A stretch of DNA of 56,864 nt from Oscillatoriales cyanobacterium USR001 (lineage in GTDB: Bacteria > Cyanobacteriota > Cyanobacteriia > Cyanobacteriales > Microcoleaceae): assembly GCA_001698425.1 (NCBI GenBank), contig MBRE01000037.1:197239-254102 (forward strand), read 5' to 3'. Positions 27,235 to 35,295 of the stretch are shown one piece after another. The notes under the pieces are model-generated. The model was not told where the DNA came from. It did no database searches and saw only the letters and a program-made list of their open reading frames with translations. The first letter of the stretch is position 1. The number at the start of each line of letters is the position of its first letter. Position numbers and translations under genes: made by a program.

Positions 27235-28318
27235 TGATATTAAGGATATTCCCTCAGAATACCGTAATTACATTTTAAAAATTGGCGAGGAAGCTTACAA
27301 ACAAAAGGGAGTCTATACAGTTATAGTCACTCTTTTAATTCATAAGTCTTTATTTCCAGAACAAGACATAAGAAAACATCAAAGTAGTATGGAGGGTGGT
27401 TTTTCGGGAAGAACTATTGATTCCCAGTTTATTACACCTACATTAAAAGAACTAGGGCTTCCATCTATGGCTGAAAGTGGTTGGCTAACTAGGTCTTTAG
27501 AGCAACCTTATCCTTATAATTTAGATTATCAAGGTAAAATAAGTAACAAGGCAGTAAAAGAAGCATTTTTGAATATAATTGATTATGTTCAAAGAATTCC
27601 TGACAAAGCAGATGATGTTCTGCGCTTAATTTTCAACAAAGTTATTGAAATAGAATCTCAACGTCATGTAAATATAACTAAATTAGTTAATCCTGAAACT
27701 ATTGATATATTAACCATAGTCTCTTGCCTAGAAGATCATTTTTATACTAAATATGGAGTTCGTGGCGGATCAAAATTGCCGGTTCTAGCGATATACGCTA
27801 TGTACAAGTCTCTCTTAGACGAAGTAAAAAGATATGAAAAGTGTGTTTTAGGGTCTTTAGGTAGCCACACTGCATCTGATTTTACTTCTAAAAGTTCTGG
27901 AGATATTGAAGTATTTGACGAGTCGGGAAAAGTTTTTGAATCTGTTGAAGTCAAGCATAATAGGGAAATTGACATAACAATTGTTAGAATAGCCTATGAA
28001 AAGATTAAAAATTTTAATCCTAAAAGGTACTATATCCTTTCTGATAACAATATTAAATCTTCTGAAATTGGTGAAATAAAAAAAATGATAAACCAGATTA
28101 ATGAAGAACATGGCTGTCAAGTCATAATTAATGGGATAATTCCCACAATCAAATACTATTTAAGATTAATTTCATTAGAAACATTTATTAATGACTACTC
28201 TAATCTTGTAACTATTGACACAGAGTTACAGTCTATTCATAAGGATAAGTGGAATGAATTGATTAAGAAACTGGATGTTACCAACTCAACCACACTGAAA
28301 AAGACGAGGGAAAATTAA
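27182..28318 (+). CDS. Type II restriction endonuclease, partner of the C5-methyltransferase
   Basis: A 378-residue protein whose start lies 53 bases inside the methyltransferase gene. A PD-(D/E)XK active site is visible as SGDIEVFDES (D241) with SVEVKHN (E256, K258). The N-terminal half carries QDIRKHQSSMEGGFSGRTID and PSMAESGWLTRSLEQPYPY, blocks that look conserved but which I cannot assign to a named enzyme. It should cut the unmethylated form of the site recognised by its partner. Strongly AT-rich. Its stop is followed, in the same frame, by a gene remnant. Confidence 0.85.
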   Translation: MNHKQKLKSIYNLSSSINDIKDIPSEYRNYILKIGEEAYKQKGVYTVIVTLLIHKSLFPEQDIRKHQSSMEGGFSGRTIDSQFITPTLKELGLPSMAESGWLTRSLEQPYPYNLDYQGKISNKAVKEAFLNIIDYVQRIPDKADDVLRLIFNKVIEIESQRHVNITKLVNPETIDILTIVSCLEDHFYTKYGVRGGSKLPVLAIYAMYKSLLDEVKRYEKCVLGSLGSHTASDFTSKSSGDIEVFDESGKVFESVEVKHNREIDITIVRIAYEKIKNFNPKRYYILSDNNIKSSEIGEIKKMINQINEEHGCQVIINGIIPTIKYYLRLISLETFINDYSNLVTIDTELQSIHKDKWNELIKKLDVTNSTTLKKTREN

Positions 28319-28693
28319 AAGTTAGCGAAATGTTTAACACTAACTAAACAAGATCGAGAAGTTTGGCGATCGCGCCTCACCACCCTAGTCAACCTTTACA
28401 AAAAACACAAAGCTCTCTCGGCTTTAGGACAAGGACTTGTTAACAACATCCCAGAAATAATGTCAGAAATGATTAGCGACAAAGCAGCGCGAATCTGGCT
28501 AGAAATCTGGCAAGAACTAACAAATGACAGCGAGGAATTTCCCCAACTTCAAATACCTTTACGCCTACTAAATGCAGCCGTCAACTATCGAGAAACCAGA
28601 GGCGATCGCCGCGCCTTACTCGAACTTCCCATCGAAGAACGCAACATATTAATACAACTCCTAGAAATAGAGCGATCGAGGGATAATAATTGA
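28319..28693 (+). pseudogene. 5'-truncated gene remnant right of the restriction genes
   Basis: The frame of the endonuclease continues open after its stop for 124 codons (KLAKCLTLTKQDREVW ... LVNNIPEIMSEMISD ... LLELPIEERNILIQLLEI) and ends at the TGA 28691-28693. No ATG, GTG or TTG start occurs before 28460, and base use switches sharply from AT-rich to the GC and HIP1-rich style of the chromosome. It looks like the C-terminal part of a helical cyanobacterial protein whose front was lost when the restriction genes arrived. A short protein from 28460 (77 aa) is possible but has no Shine-Dalgarno. Confidence 0.7.
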
Positions 28694-28725
28694 CACTCCC
28701 CGGTTTAAAAACGCGGGGATTCCTG
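28690..28725. mobile_element. IS200/IS605-like terminal hairpin remnant
   Basis: TTGACACTCCCCGG, an AT-rich loop, then CGCGGGGATTCCTGCT resembles the right-end hairpins of cyanobacterial IS200/IS605 (tnpB) elements. The stem is TCCCCG (28697-28702) with CGGGGA (28714-28719). No transposase or tnpB remains nearby. It overlaps the stop of the truncated gene and lies 6 bases from the 3' end of the alcohol dehydrogenase gene, so a terminator role is the alternative. Confidence 0.5.
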
Positions 28726-28730
28726 CTATA

Positions 28731-29867
28731 TTAATGTGGCAAGGTAGTAGAAGATGCAGTTTCAATAGAAACCGTAGTAGAAACCATTGCGGCCATCAAT
28801 TGTTCGGGAGAGACTTTAAAAGGTAAGCGATGGATATCAGAATTAGGATGACAGGCAATTTCCGCTGCGTGTTGCAATTGGGCCAGAGTAATATCTGCCA
28901 AACCTAAATCGGCTAAAGTTTGGGGTAAACCAATTGCGCTATAAAATTTGATCAATTGTTGACGCGCTAAAGCTGCTAATTGCGAGTTTTGCAACATTTC
29001 TTCTAAGCGCAATTGCACTAATATCCCATAAGCAACTTTTTCGCCGTGTAGAGTACCCTTGCGGTGGAGATGAGTGAGGCCATTGTGGACCGCGTGGGCG
29101 GCAACTGTCCGACATTTTGCCCCGCCGATACCGCCAATTACGCCGGCTAAAAGGGTAGTTGCATCTACCACTTCTTGCCAGATTTCGCTTCCTGGTTGTT
29201 CGATCGCGGCAACAGATTTTTGGAATAAAATATCACGCAAGACTCTAGCTTGTTGGACGGCGGCGATAATCATAGTTTGTTCAGAATGGCCGCTGCTAAC
29301 TGAGGCTTCGTACCATTTCGCGATCGCATCTCCAATTCCTGCTACTAATGTCCGTTGGGGTGCAGTTTGAATTAGACTGTAGTCGAGAATAAGTAAGTCG
29401 GGACATTTAGCGAGGCTGACATCGTAGAGGAATGCGCCTTGGTCCGAGTAGATGTTAGATAAAGCTGTCCACGCGGCGCAGGTGGCGGCGGATGTGGGGA
29501 TAGTCGCGATCGGGATTTGACATTGATGGGCGAGAAGTTTAGCAGTATCTAAGGCTTTACCGCCGCCAACTCCAATGATAAAATCGGCTTGGTGGGCGAT
29601 CGCGCGATCGTGGAGGCTTTTGAGACTATTTTCGCTACAATCTTCGCCGTAGGTAGCTTCAGCGGCCTGTAACTGCTGATTTTCGAGGTAGGGTTGAATG
29701 GCTGCGAGGGAGTTTTTACCGCCAACAATGAGGGGGCGCTTGCCCAGATGAGCGATCACATCTATTGATTGCGCGATCGCATTTCTGCCCCGGATGACAC
29801 GAGCGGGGGCAATTGCCAAGGATAATAGAGAAGTATCGGTTTTAGTTTGAGTAGAAGTTTGAGTCAT
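28731..29867 (-). CDS. Iron-containing alcohol dehydrogenase family (glycerol-dehydrogenase-like)
   Basis: A 378-residue metal-dependent NAD(P)-linked dehydrogenase. The nucleotide-binding GVGGGKALDTAK is at 99-110, and the metal ligands are expected at D180 (GIGDAIAKWYE), H258/H261 (AAHAVHNGLTH) and H274 (TLHGEKVAYG), as in GldA. Length fits. The substrate is unknown; many cyanobacteria carry this gene without a glycerol pathway. The gene faces away from pyrC, sharing a 66-base divergent gap. Confidence 0.85.
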   Translation of the reverse strand: MTQTSTQTKTDTSLLSLAIAPARVIRGRNAIAQSIDVIAHLGKRPLIVGGKNSLAAIQPYLENQQLQAAEATYGEDCSENSLKSLHDRAIAHQADFIIGVGGGKALDTAKLLAHQCQIPIATIPTSAATCAAWTALSNIYSDQGAFLYDVSLAKCPDLLILDYSLIQTAPQRTLVAGIGDAIAKWYEASVSSGHSEQTMIIAAVQQARVLRDILFQKSVAAIEQPGSEIWQEVVDATTLLAGVIGGIGGAKCRTVAAHAVHNGLTHLHRKGTLHGEKVAYGILVQLRLEEMLQNSQLAALARQQLIKFYSAIGLPQTLADLGLADITLAQLQHAAEIACHPNSDIHRLPFKVSPEQLMAAMVSTTVSIETASSTTLPH

Positions 29868-29933
29868 TTAGCCGATCGCGTCCTCACGGGTTATGAATGT
29901 AATAGATTTATAAGATAAACGGTACTAAAAATT

Positions 29934-31289
29934 ATGTCAATCTCATCAAACCTAATCGTCCGTAATGCCAGAATTTTATTACCTACCGGTGATTTTATGA
30001 CCGGAAATGTCCAAATATCTGGCAAAACAATAATTTCTGTCACCCCGGAAACAACGGCAACTGTTAGCAGTGATTTTGACAGAGAAATAGACGCTAATGG
30101 TTTAACTTTATTGCCAGGAGTTATTGACCCACAAGTACACTTTCGCGAACCAGGATTAGAACACAAAGAAGATTTATTTACCGCTAGTTGTGCTTGTGCC
30201 AAAGGAGGAGTAACTTCATTTTTAGAAATGCCAAATACACGACCTCTCACTATCACTCAAGCCGATCTTGATGATAAATTGAGACGAGCGGCTGAGAAGT
30301 GTTTAGTTAATTATGGCTTTTTTATTGGCGCAACAGTTGAAAATTTACCTGACTTATTAACCGCTAATCCCACACCAGGAATTAAAATTTTTATGGGTTC
30401 GATGCACGGCCCATTATTAGTAGGCGGAGAAACAGAATTAGATGCAATTTTTGCCAAAGGACAGCGTTTAATAGCGGTTCATGCTGAAGATAAAGCTAGA
30501 CTTGAACAGCGCCGACAAGAATTTGATGGGATTACCGATCCGGCCATTCACTCAGAAATTCAGGACAATGAAACAGCTTTATTAGCAACTAAGTTAGCTT
30601 TAAAGTTATCTAAAAAATATCAGCGGCGGTTGCACATTTTACACTTATCGACTGGGGAAGAAGCGGAGTTATTGCGTCAGGATAAACCGAGTTGGGTGAC
30701 GGCAGAAGTAACTCCCCAGCATTTGTTATTAAATACAAGTGCTTATCAGCAAATAGGAACTTTAGCTCAAATGAATCCACCTTTGCGATCGCACCGTGAT
30801 AATCAGATTTTATGGCAAGCTTTACTAGACGGCGTAATTGATTTTATCGCCACAGATCACGCACCACACACCTTAGAAGAAAAAGCTAAAAGTTATCCAA
30901 ATAGCCCTTCAGGAATGCCAGGAGTTGAGACATCTTTACCTTTAATGTTAACTCAAGCTATTGAGGGAAAATGTACGATTGCCCAAGTTGCTAACTGGAT
31001 GTCGACGGCTGTAGCCAAGGCTTATAATATTCCCAACAAGGGATCGATTATCGCTGGTTATGATGCTGACTTGGTGTTAGTAGATTTAGACAATTATCAT
31101 CCGGTTTTGCGGGAAGAATTGATGACAAAATGTGGCTGGAGTCCCTTTGAAGGTTGGAATTTAACAGGTTGGCCTGTAGTTACTCTAGTTGGAGGTCAAG
31201 TTGTTTATGAAAGAGGAAAATTGAACACAAATGTGAGAGGAGAAGCCTTGACATTTGAGGACAATTATAGCAATCACCAAGGCGATTAG
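29934..31289 (+). CDS. pyrC: Dihydroorotase
   Basis: A 451-residue type I dihydroorotase, which closes N-carbamoyl-aspartate to dihydroorotate in pyrimidine synthesis. Visible are the metal motif DPQVHFREPGLEHKED, the GGVTSFLEMPNTRP block, HAEDKARL, HILHLST and DFIATDHAPHT. All expected His/Asp ligands are present, so it should be active rather than a PyrB-associated inactive form. Its last codons and stop are part of an 86-bp tandem duplication that continues downstream. Confidence 0.95.
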   Translation: MSISSNLIVRNARILLPTGDFMTGNVQISGKTIISVTPETTATVSSDFDREIDANGLTLLPGVIDPQVHFREPGLEHKEDLFTASCACAKGGVTSFLEMPNTRPLTITQADLDDKLRRAAEKCLVNYGFFIGATVENLPDLLTANPTPGIKIFMGSMHGPLLVGGETELDAIFAKGQRLIAVHAEDKARLEQRRQEFDGITDPAIHSEIQDNETALLATKLALKLSKKYQRRLHILHLSTGEEAELLRQDKPSWVTAEVTPQHLLLNTSAYQQIGTLAQMNPPLRSHRDNQILWQALLDGVIDFIATDHAPHTLEEKAKSYPNSPSGMPGVETSLPLMLTQAIEGKCTIAQVANWMSTAVAKAYNIPNKGSIIAGYDADLVLVDLDNYHPVLREELMTKCGWSPFEGWNLTGWPVVTLVGGQVVYERGKLNTNVRGEALTFEDNYSNHQGD

Positions 31290-31446
31290 GGCAGTAGGGG
31301 CGGGTTCGCCTAAATATAACTGTTCCCAGTTTAAATATCTATAAACCCGCCCCCCACGACTGCCAAGGCGATTAGGGCAGTAGGGGCGGGTTCGCCTAAA
31401 TATAACTGTTCCCAGTTTAAATATCTATAAACCCGCCCCCCACGAC
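31277..31446. repeat. 86-bp tandem duplication at the pyrC 3' end, with hairpins
   Basis: Two identical 84-base copies (31277-31360 and 31363-31446), period 86. Each holds the last pyrC codons including TAG, and an inverted repeat of GGGGCGGGTT/AACCCGCCCC (arms 31297-31306 and 31344-31353 in copy 1). The hairpin, also found at 8653-8707, is probably the shared terminator of pyrC and the convergent Uma2 gene. Confidence 0.92.
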
Positions 31447-31447
31447 A

Positions 31448-32167
31448 TCAATTCAGATTATCTGGATCGATCCCTAAATCCCGCAATTTTTGCGCTAATT
31501 GTTGGCTGCGTTGTGCTAACTCATTGGCACGTTGAATCGATTCATTGGCACGTTTAGCTTCACGTTTTACCTGTTCTTCAGGAGTCAGATAACGTTTTCC
31601 ATCAGCATCATACCAATACAACCATTCCCGGATTACACCAGAATAACTCCCCCTTTCACAACCAATTCCTAACTCAACTTCTGGCATCCAAACAGGATTT
31701 CCTGACTGTAATTCATACTTTCCATTGACCAACTTATGCACCTCCAAATGCGGTTTAATGCGGCGACGGGAAAAATAAATTACATAATAAAGTACGCCTA
31801 ATTCAGCGTATTCATCCAATTTGGTGCTGTATTCCTTGCGATCATGTTGAGAAACTACTTCCAGCACAAAAGTGGGGATAACATTTTCATCCCATAACAC
31901 ATAACTGGGACGTAATTCTTCATCGTAAAATCGATTGACTCCTAAACTTAAAAAAGCATCTGGCACAATTGGCGGTCGATCTGGGTGATAATAAATCCCC
32001 ATATCTATACCAAAAAGCCAATCCATACGTTCTGACCAAAGTATGAGCAAAATTGCTTTTAGTAACCCTGGTATTAGTTCTTGTAGTTCGTTATCCACAG
32101 GCGTTTCATCAGAGTCAGGTAGTTCTTCGGCTGATGGTAAATACCTCGGTAAATTATACTTGAACAT
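31448..32167 (-). CDS. Uma2 family (DUF820) putative endonuclease
   Basis: A 239-residue Uma2 protein of another subgroup, opening YLPSAEELPDSDETPVDNELQ. Motifs: PDAFLSLGV, PTFVLEVVSQHDRKEYSTKLDEYAELGVLYYVIY. The C-terminal coil (REAKRANESIQRANELAQRS) ends QKLRDLGIDPDNLN. The frame is open to 32230; the ATG at 32167 gives the usual start (MFKYNLPRYLP). Its stop touches the second copy of the 86-bp duplication. Confidence 0.87.
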   Translation of the reverse strand: MFKYNLPRYLPSAEELPDSDETPVDNELQELIPGLLKAILLILWSERMDWLFGIDMGIYYHPDRPPIVPDAFLSLGVNRFYDEELRPSYVLWDENVIPTFVLEVVSQHDRKEYSTKLDEYAELGVLYYVIYFSRRRIKPHLEVHKLVNGKYELQSGNPVWMPEVELGIGCERGSYSGVIREWLYWYDADGKRYLTPEEQVKREAKRANESIQRANELAQRSQQLAQKLRDLGIDPDNLN

Positions 32168-32273
32168 TATGGTTTTCCCCAAGTTGGCTAACCTCTGAAT
32201 AAAGTTTAGCATTTTTGATCGCGATCGCAATTTGTCTCAACAGAAAAAGTCGCCAAAAACGAACAACTAACAA

Positions 32274-32963
32274 CTACCGCTTAACTATTCTTAAACCTTC
32301 CCGAAAATGAGCAATTGTGGCGATCGCCGCAATAAAAAAGTAAAAAATTCGCAAACACCAAAAGCTAATTGCCATTAACCAAGTTACAAATGTCGGCGGT
32401 ATCCCAATTAATTGCACAAACTTTGAATTTACCTTTTTTTCAAAATTCTCTAAATCATCCATCTGCACTTTTTTAGTCGGCAAAATGGGAAACTGAGCCG
32501 TATATAAGTAAAACCCAATAAATCCCTGATTCCCAACTCTTTTATCTAAAAATGAATTAGTTAACTTTTCTGCTTGATTGGGAGATATTACCTCTTCTAA
32601 GCCAACAGTTTGTAACCAAAGATTATATCTCACTACTGGGGTACTGATAAAAATTAAGGGAACCGAAATTATCAACAAAATAGCGCTAGTTTGCCTTCCC
32701 AATTTAGGATATAACAGCCATGTTGCTACTCCGAAACCCATCCCCAAAATCGCAAATATTAAGATATTCAATAATTCCACAATTTCTATGCCTTTAAATA
32801 AATCTCCAATGATAAAAATGGAATACAATAATTTATCTGCCAACAGTAAAGCTGCCACCTTAATAAAGACTGCGATACTAACCAAAGCAACTGTACAAAT
32901 AATATAGGCAAAAGCGCCCACAATATACAGTAAAATTAGACATATTAGTTTTAATAATTGCAT
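32274..32963 (-). CDS. Membrane protein, unknown function
   Basis: A 229-residue protein with hydrophobic stretches near 5-45, 65-85, 93-112 and 192-218, so about five membrane segments, and one polar loop of about 75 residues between them. No recognised domain. It begins 7 bases after the tlyA stop on the same strand and is probably co-transcribed with it; the link in function is not known. Confidence 0.65.
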   Translation of the reverse strand: MQLLKLICLILLYIVGAFAYIICTVALVSIAVFIKVAALLLADKLLYSIFIIGDLFKGIEIVELLNILIFAILGMGFGVATWLLYPKLGRQTSAILLIISVPLIFISTPVVRYNLWLQTVGLEEVISPNQAEKLTNSFLDKRVGNQGFIGFYLYTAQFPILPTKKVQMDDLENFEKKVNSKFVQLIGIPPTFVTWLMAISFWCLRIFYFFIAAIATIAHFREGLRIVKR

Positions 32964-32970
32964 GGAATTA

Positions 32971-33843
32971 TCAAGTAATTGAGGGTAAATTGGTGGAATT
33001 GGTCAGTTCTCGTTGGGCTGCTTGGGCGATCTTTAAAATCACTTCCCGATCAATTAGTGGCTCGATCGCAGGGGGGTCAAGTACCGCAAGGCTGTCAGCC
33101 CTCAACCAGAGTAGATACTCAATATTACCAGCCGGACCAACTAAAGGCGACCAAGTTAAGCCACGATATTCCCATCCTAATGCTCGAGCAGCACTACACA
33201 CCTGCGCGATCGCATCTGCTTGATCGATAGCGGAACGCACAACGCCTTTCTTTCCCACACGGGCCGCCCCAACCTCAAACTGCGGTTTCACCAATAAAAT
33301 TACTTCTTTTGGAGGATTCAACAATTCCCACAGAGCGGGTAATATTTTAGTCAGAGAAATAAACGATACATCCGCTACACCCAAATCTGCATAACCCTCA
33401 AAAGAAGATATATTTTCGTAAATATCCCCAGGTTTTAAATATCGAAAATTTGTTCGTTCTTTCAATATTAATCTAGGATCGTTTCGTAAACCCCAGTCAA
33501 CTTGTCCATAACCCACATCTACACCATAAATTTTAACAGCACCAGCTTTTAATAGACAGTCAGTAAAACCACCAGTAGAGATTCCAGCATCAAGGCAAAT
33601 TCTACCTGTGACAGAAATTGTAAAAACTTTTAAAGCTTTAGCTAATTTTTCACCACCTCTGGAAACATAAGGAGGTTTTTCTTTAATTTTAATCGTAGCT
33701 AGAATGTCTACTTCTGCACCAGGTTTATCAATTATTTGTTGATTAACTGTGACTTCCCCAGCCCTAATTAAACGTTGAGCTTGTTGCCTAGATGGACATA
33801 AATCTAGGTTGACCAATAATGCGTCTAGTCTTTGTTTAGCCAA
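32971..33843 (-). CDS. tlyA: TlyA family RNA 2'-O-methyltransferase
   Basis: A 290-residue TlyA/hemolysin-A family protein. The N-terminal S4 RNA-binding domain reads RLDALLVNLDLCPSRQQAQR; the FtsJ-like domain has the SAM loop CLDAGISTGGFTDCLLKAGA and later LLVKPQFEVG and KGVVR. Family members methylate the 2'-OH of cytidines in 16S/23S rRNA. The start is TTG: an in-frame stop lies three codons upstream and homologues begin at this MAKQRLDALL, so no ATG start is available. Upstream of the membrane-protein gene in a likely two-gene unit. Confidence 0.9.
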   Translation of the reverse strand: MAKQRLDALLVNLDLCPSRQQAQRLIRAGEVTVNQQIIDKPGAEVDILATIKIKEKPPYVSRGGEKLAKALKVFTISVTGRICLDAGISTGGFTDCLLKAGAVKIYGVDVGYGQVDWGLRNDPRLILKERTNFRYLKPGDIYENISSFEGYADLGVADVSFISLTKILPALWELLNPPKEVILLVKPQFEVGAARVGKKGVVRSAIDQADAIAQVCSAARALGWEYRGLTWSPLVGPAGNIEYLLWLRADSLAVLDPPAIEPLIDREVILKIAQAAQRELTNSTNLPSIT

Positions 33844-34077
33844 GGAATTTTATCTTGATAGAAGAACTAGAGAAGAAGGCAGAGGAAACAACTAACAATT
33901 ACCAAAGTAAAAAATTCGATCGCGGGTAGCATTTCTTATGCTTATGGGTCTAACCCATCACGTTTAGTGATCCCCATCACTTACGTAGTTACGAATTATC
34001 ACAATCGGTACTCCGTAGGATCACATAGAAGCTGGAAAATTTAGCGCACCATAAGTACAGTTAACCCCCCTAATTCT

Positions 34078-34278
34078 ATGAAAACTTTAACGAATTTCCC
34101 ACTGGAAAACCCACATAAAGGGCAAGAAAATCCGATCGCGATTTTTAGCGGTGATATCATTCACATTCTCTATCCAAATGGAGAAGTAGAAGTTACCACT
34201 GCCGAACAAGTCGATCGCCGTCAAACTAAAATGCCTTTAGATAAATGTTTGGTTTGGGGTTGCTTTGAAGAATTTTAA
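34078..34278 (+). CDS. Small hypothetical protein, 66 aa
   Basis: A 66-residue soluble protein with no recognised domain. The middle reads IIHILYPNGEVEVTTAEQV, a short beta-hairpin-like stretch, and the end CLVWGCFEEF. Coding is plausible from HIP1-containing, in-frame composition, but no clear Shine-Dalgarno is seen. A HIP1-containing palindrome AAAGAGCGATCGCTCTTT at about 34332-34349 follows and could end transcription. Confidence 0.5.
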   Translation: MKTLTNFPLENPHKGQENPIAIFSGDIIHILYPNGEVEVTTAEQVDRRQTKMPLDKCLVWGCFEEF

Positions 34279-34459
34279 AGGTTGTAGGAACCAACAATTC
34301 AGAGAAACCACCTCTAACAATCCAAGCAAAAGAGCGATCGCTCTTTAGCTAATGTGCCAAAGGTGAGATCGCCCTCTCCCAACTTTCTCTCACCGATTGA
34401 CAGTGATTTTTTCCCTCCCCATGTTAAATAATTGGTAGGAAAAGAGCCACCTACTTCAG

Positions 34460-34969
34460 TTAGATATCTTTCTCACTCAACTCACGGATCAAGTAATCAA
34501 AAGGTTGATCCAAGAAATCCCCAGTTTGAACCCCTGCTGCTGCTACCTCAGCTTTGACAATCTCTTTCATAATCCCAATCCCTACAACCGTCGGTCCAAT
34601 AGGTACTCCCAAAGAATTGTAAGTTTCCCGTAAGCCTTGAAGCACTCTTTCATCAAGCACATCATTATCTCCAGCTACTAGCGCGTAAGTAGCATAGCGC
34701 AAGTAGTAATCCATATCGCGCAGACAAGCCGCGTAGCGACGAGTAGTGTAAGCATTGCCACTCGGACGGATCAGTTCGGGCTGTTCCGCAAATAACTGTA
34801 TTGCAGCTTGTTTGACAATTGCCGCAGCATTACCATTAATCACGGCTGCCGCTTGTACCCGTGCCGTACCAGTCCCAAAATAGGACTTTAATCGATCGAT
34901 TCCATCCCGATCTAAATATCGACCTGTCACATCGTAATTGCTAATCAGGCTTGTTACTGCATCGCGCAT
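34460..34969 (-). CDS. apcF: Allophycocyanin beta-18 subunit
   Basis: A 169-residue phycobiliprotein of the phycobilisome core. Length and the end RELSEKDI fit ApcF rather than the 161-residue ApcB. The chromophore Cys is in YAACLRDMDYYLRYATYA, and NSLGVPIGPTVVGI is typical. It helps pass energy from core cylinders to photosystem II through ApcE. The frame reaches 34987, but MRDAVTSLI at 34969 is the family start. Divergent from glnA across a 326-base gap. Confidence 0.93.
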   Translation of the reverse strand: MRDAVTSLISNYDVTGRYLDRDGIDRLKSYFGTGTARVQAAAVINGNAAAIVKQAAIQLFAEQPELIRPSGNAYTTRRYAACLRDMDYYLRYATYALVAGDNDVLDERVLQGLRETYNSLGVPIGPTVVGIGIMKEIVKAEVAAAGVQTGDFLDQPFDYLIRELSEKDI

Positions 34970-35186
34970 GAATTTCTCTCCCAACAATAATTTATGAATA
35001 GTTTGATATTTGACACTTCCAACCCGAAAGGGGATGGGCTGATTTTGTCAATAGATTGCTTATAGTAGATTACTACAAACCAGCATTCGATTGAAAAATT
35101 TAGGGGTTGGAGATTTAAGAGCGATCGCCAGCAGAATGTAGCCCAAAGCACTTAAATCCTTTCCTCAACTACAATAGTAGGCTTTT

Positions 35187-35200
35187 GTATCAAAAAATAC
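35187..35200 (+). promoter_or_regulatory. NtcA-binding site of glnA
   Basis: GTATCAAAAAATAC fits the consensus GTA-N8-TAC exactly. It lies 22 bases before a -10 box TATGAT (35223-35228), the spacing of class II NtcA-activated promoters, and replaces the -35 box. This means glnA is induced by nitrogen shortage (2-oxoglutarate-bound NtcA). Confidence 0.85.
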
Positions 35201-35222
35201 AAACTTGTGACAGTCGAATGCC

Positions 35223-35228
35223 TATGAT
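35223..35228 (+). promoter_or_regulatory. -10 box of the NtcA-type glnA promoter
   Basis: TATGAT matches TAN3T. Transcription would start near 35235, giving a leader of about 60 bases with AAGGAG at 35282-35287 before the ATG. The rest of the 326-base apcF-glnA gap shows no further gene. Confidence 0.75.
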
Positions 35229-35295
35229 CGCTCAGATCGTCTGTCAAAGCATCTGCGATCGCCGAGAGATAACCAAGATTTAAGGAGTGAAGTTA

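Noticed and set aside
30000..30256. Minus-strand frame inside pyrC
   Set aside because: It is fully contained in a well-supported gene and has no start signal or recognisable product.
35235..35295. Glutamine riboswitch in the glnA leader
   Set aside because: The leader is only about 60 bases, and I see no GGAACGC-type aptamer end; NtcA control explains regulation.
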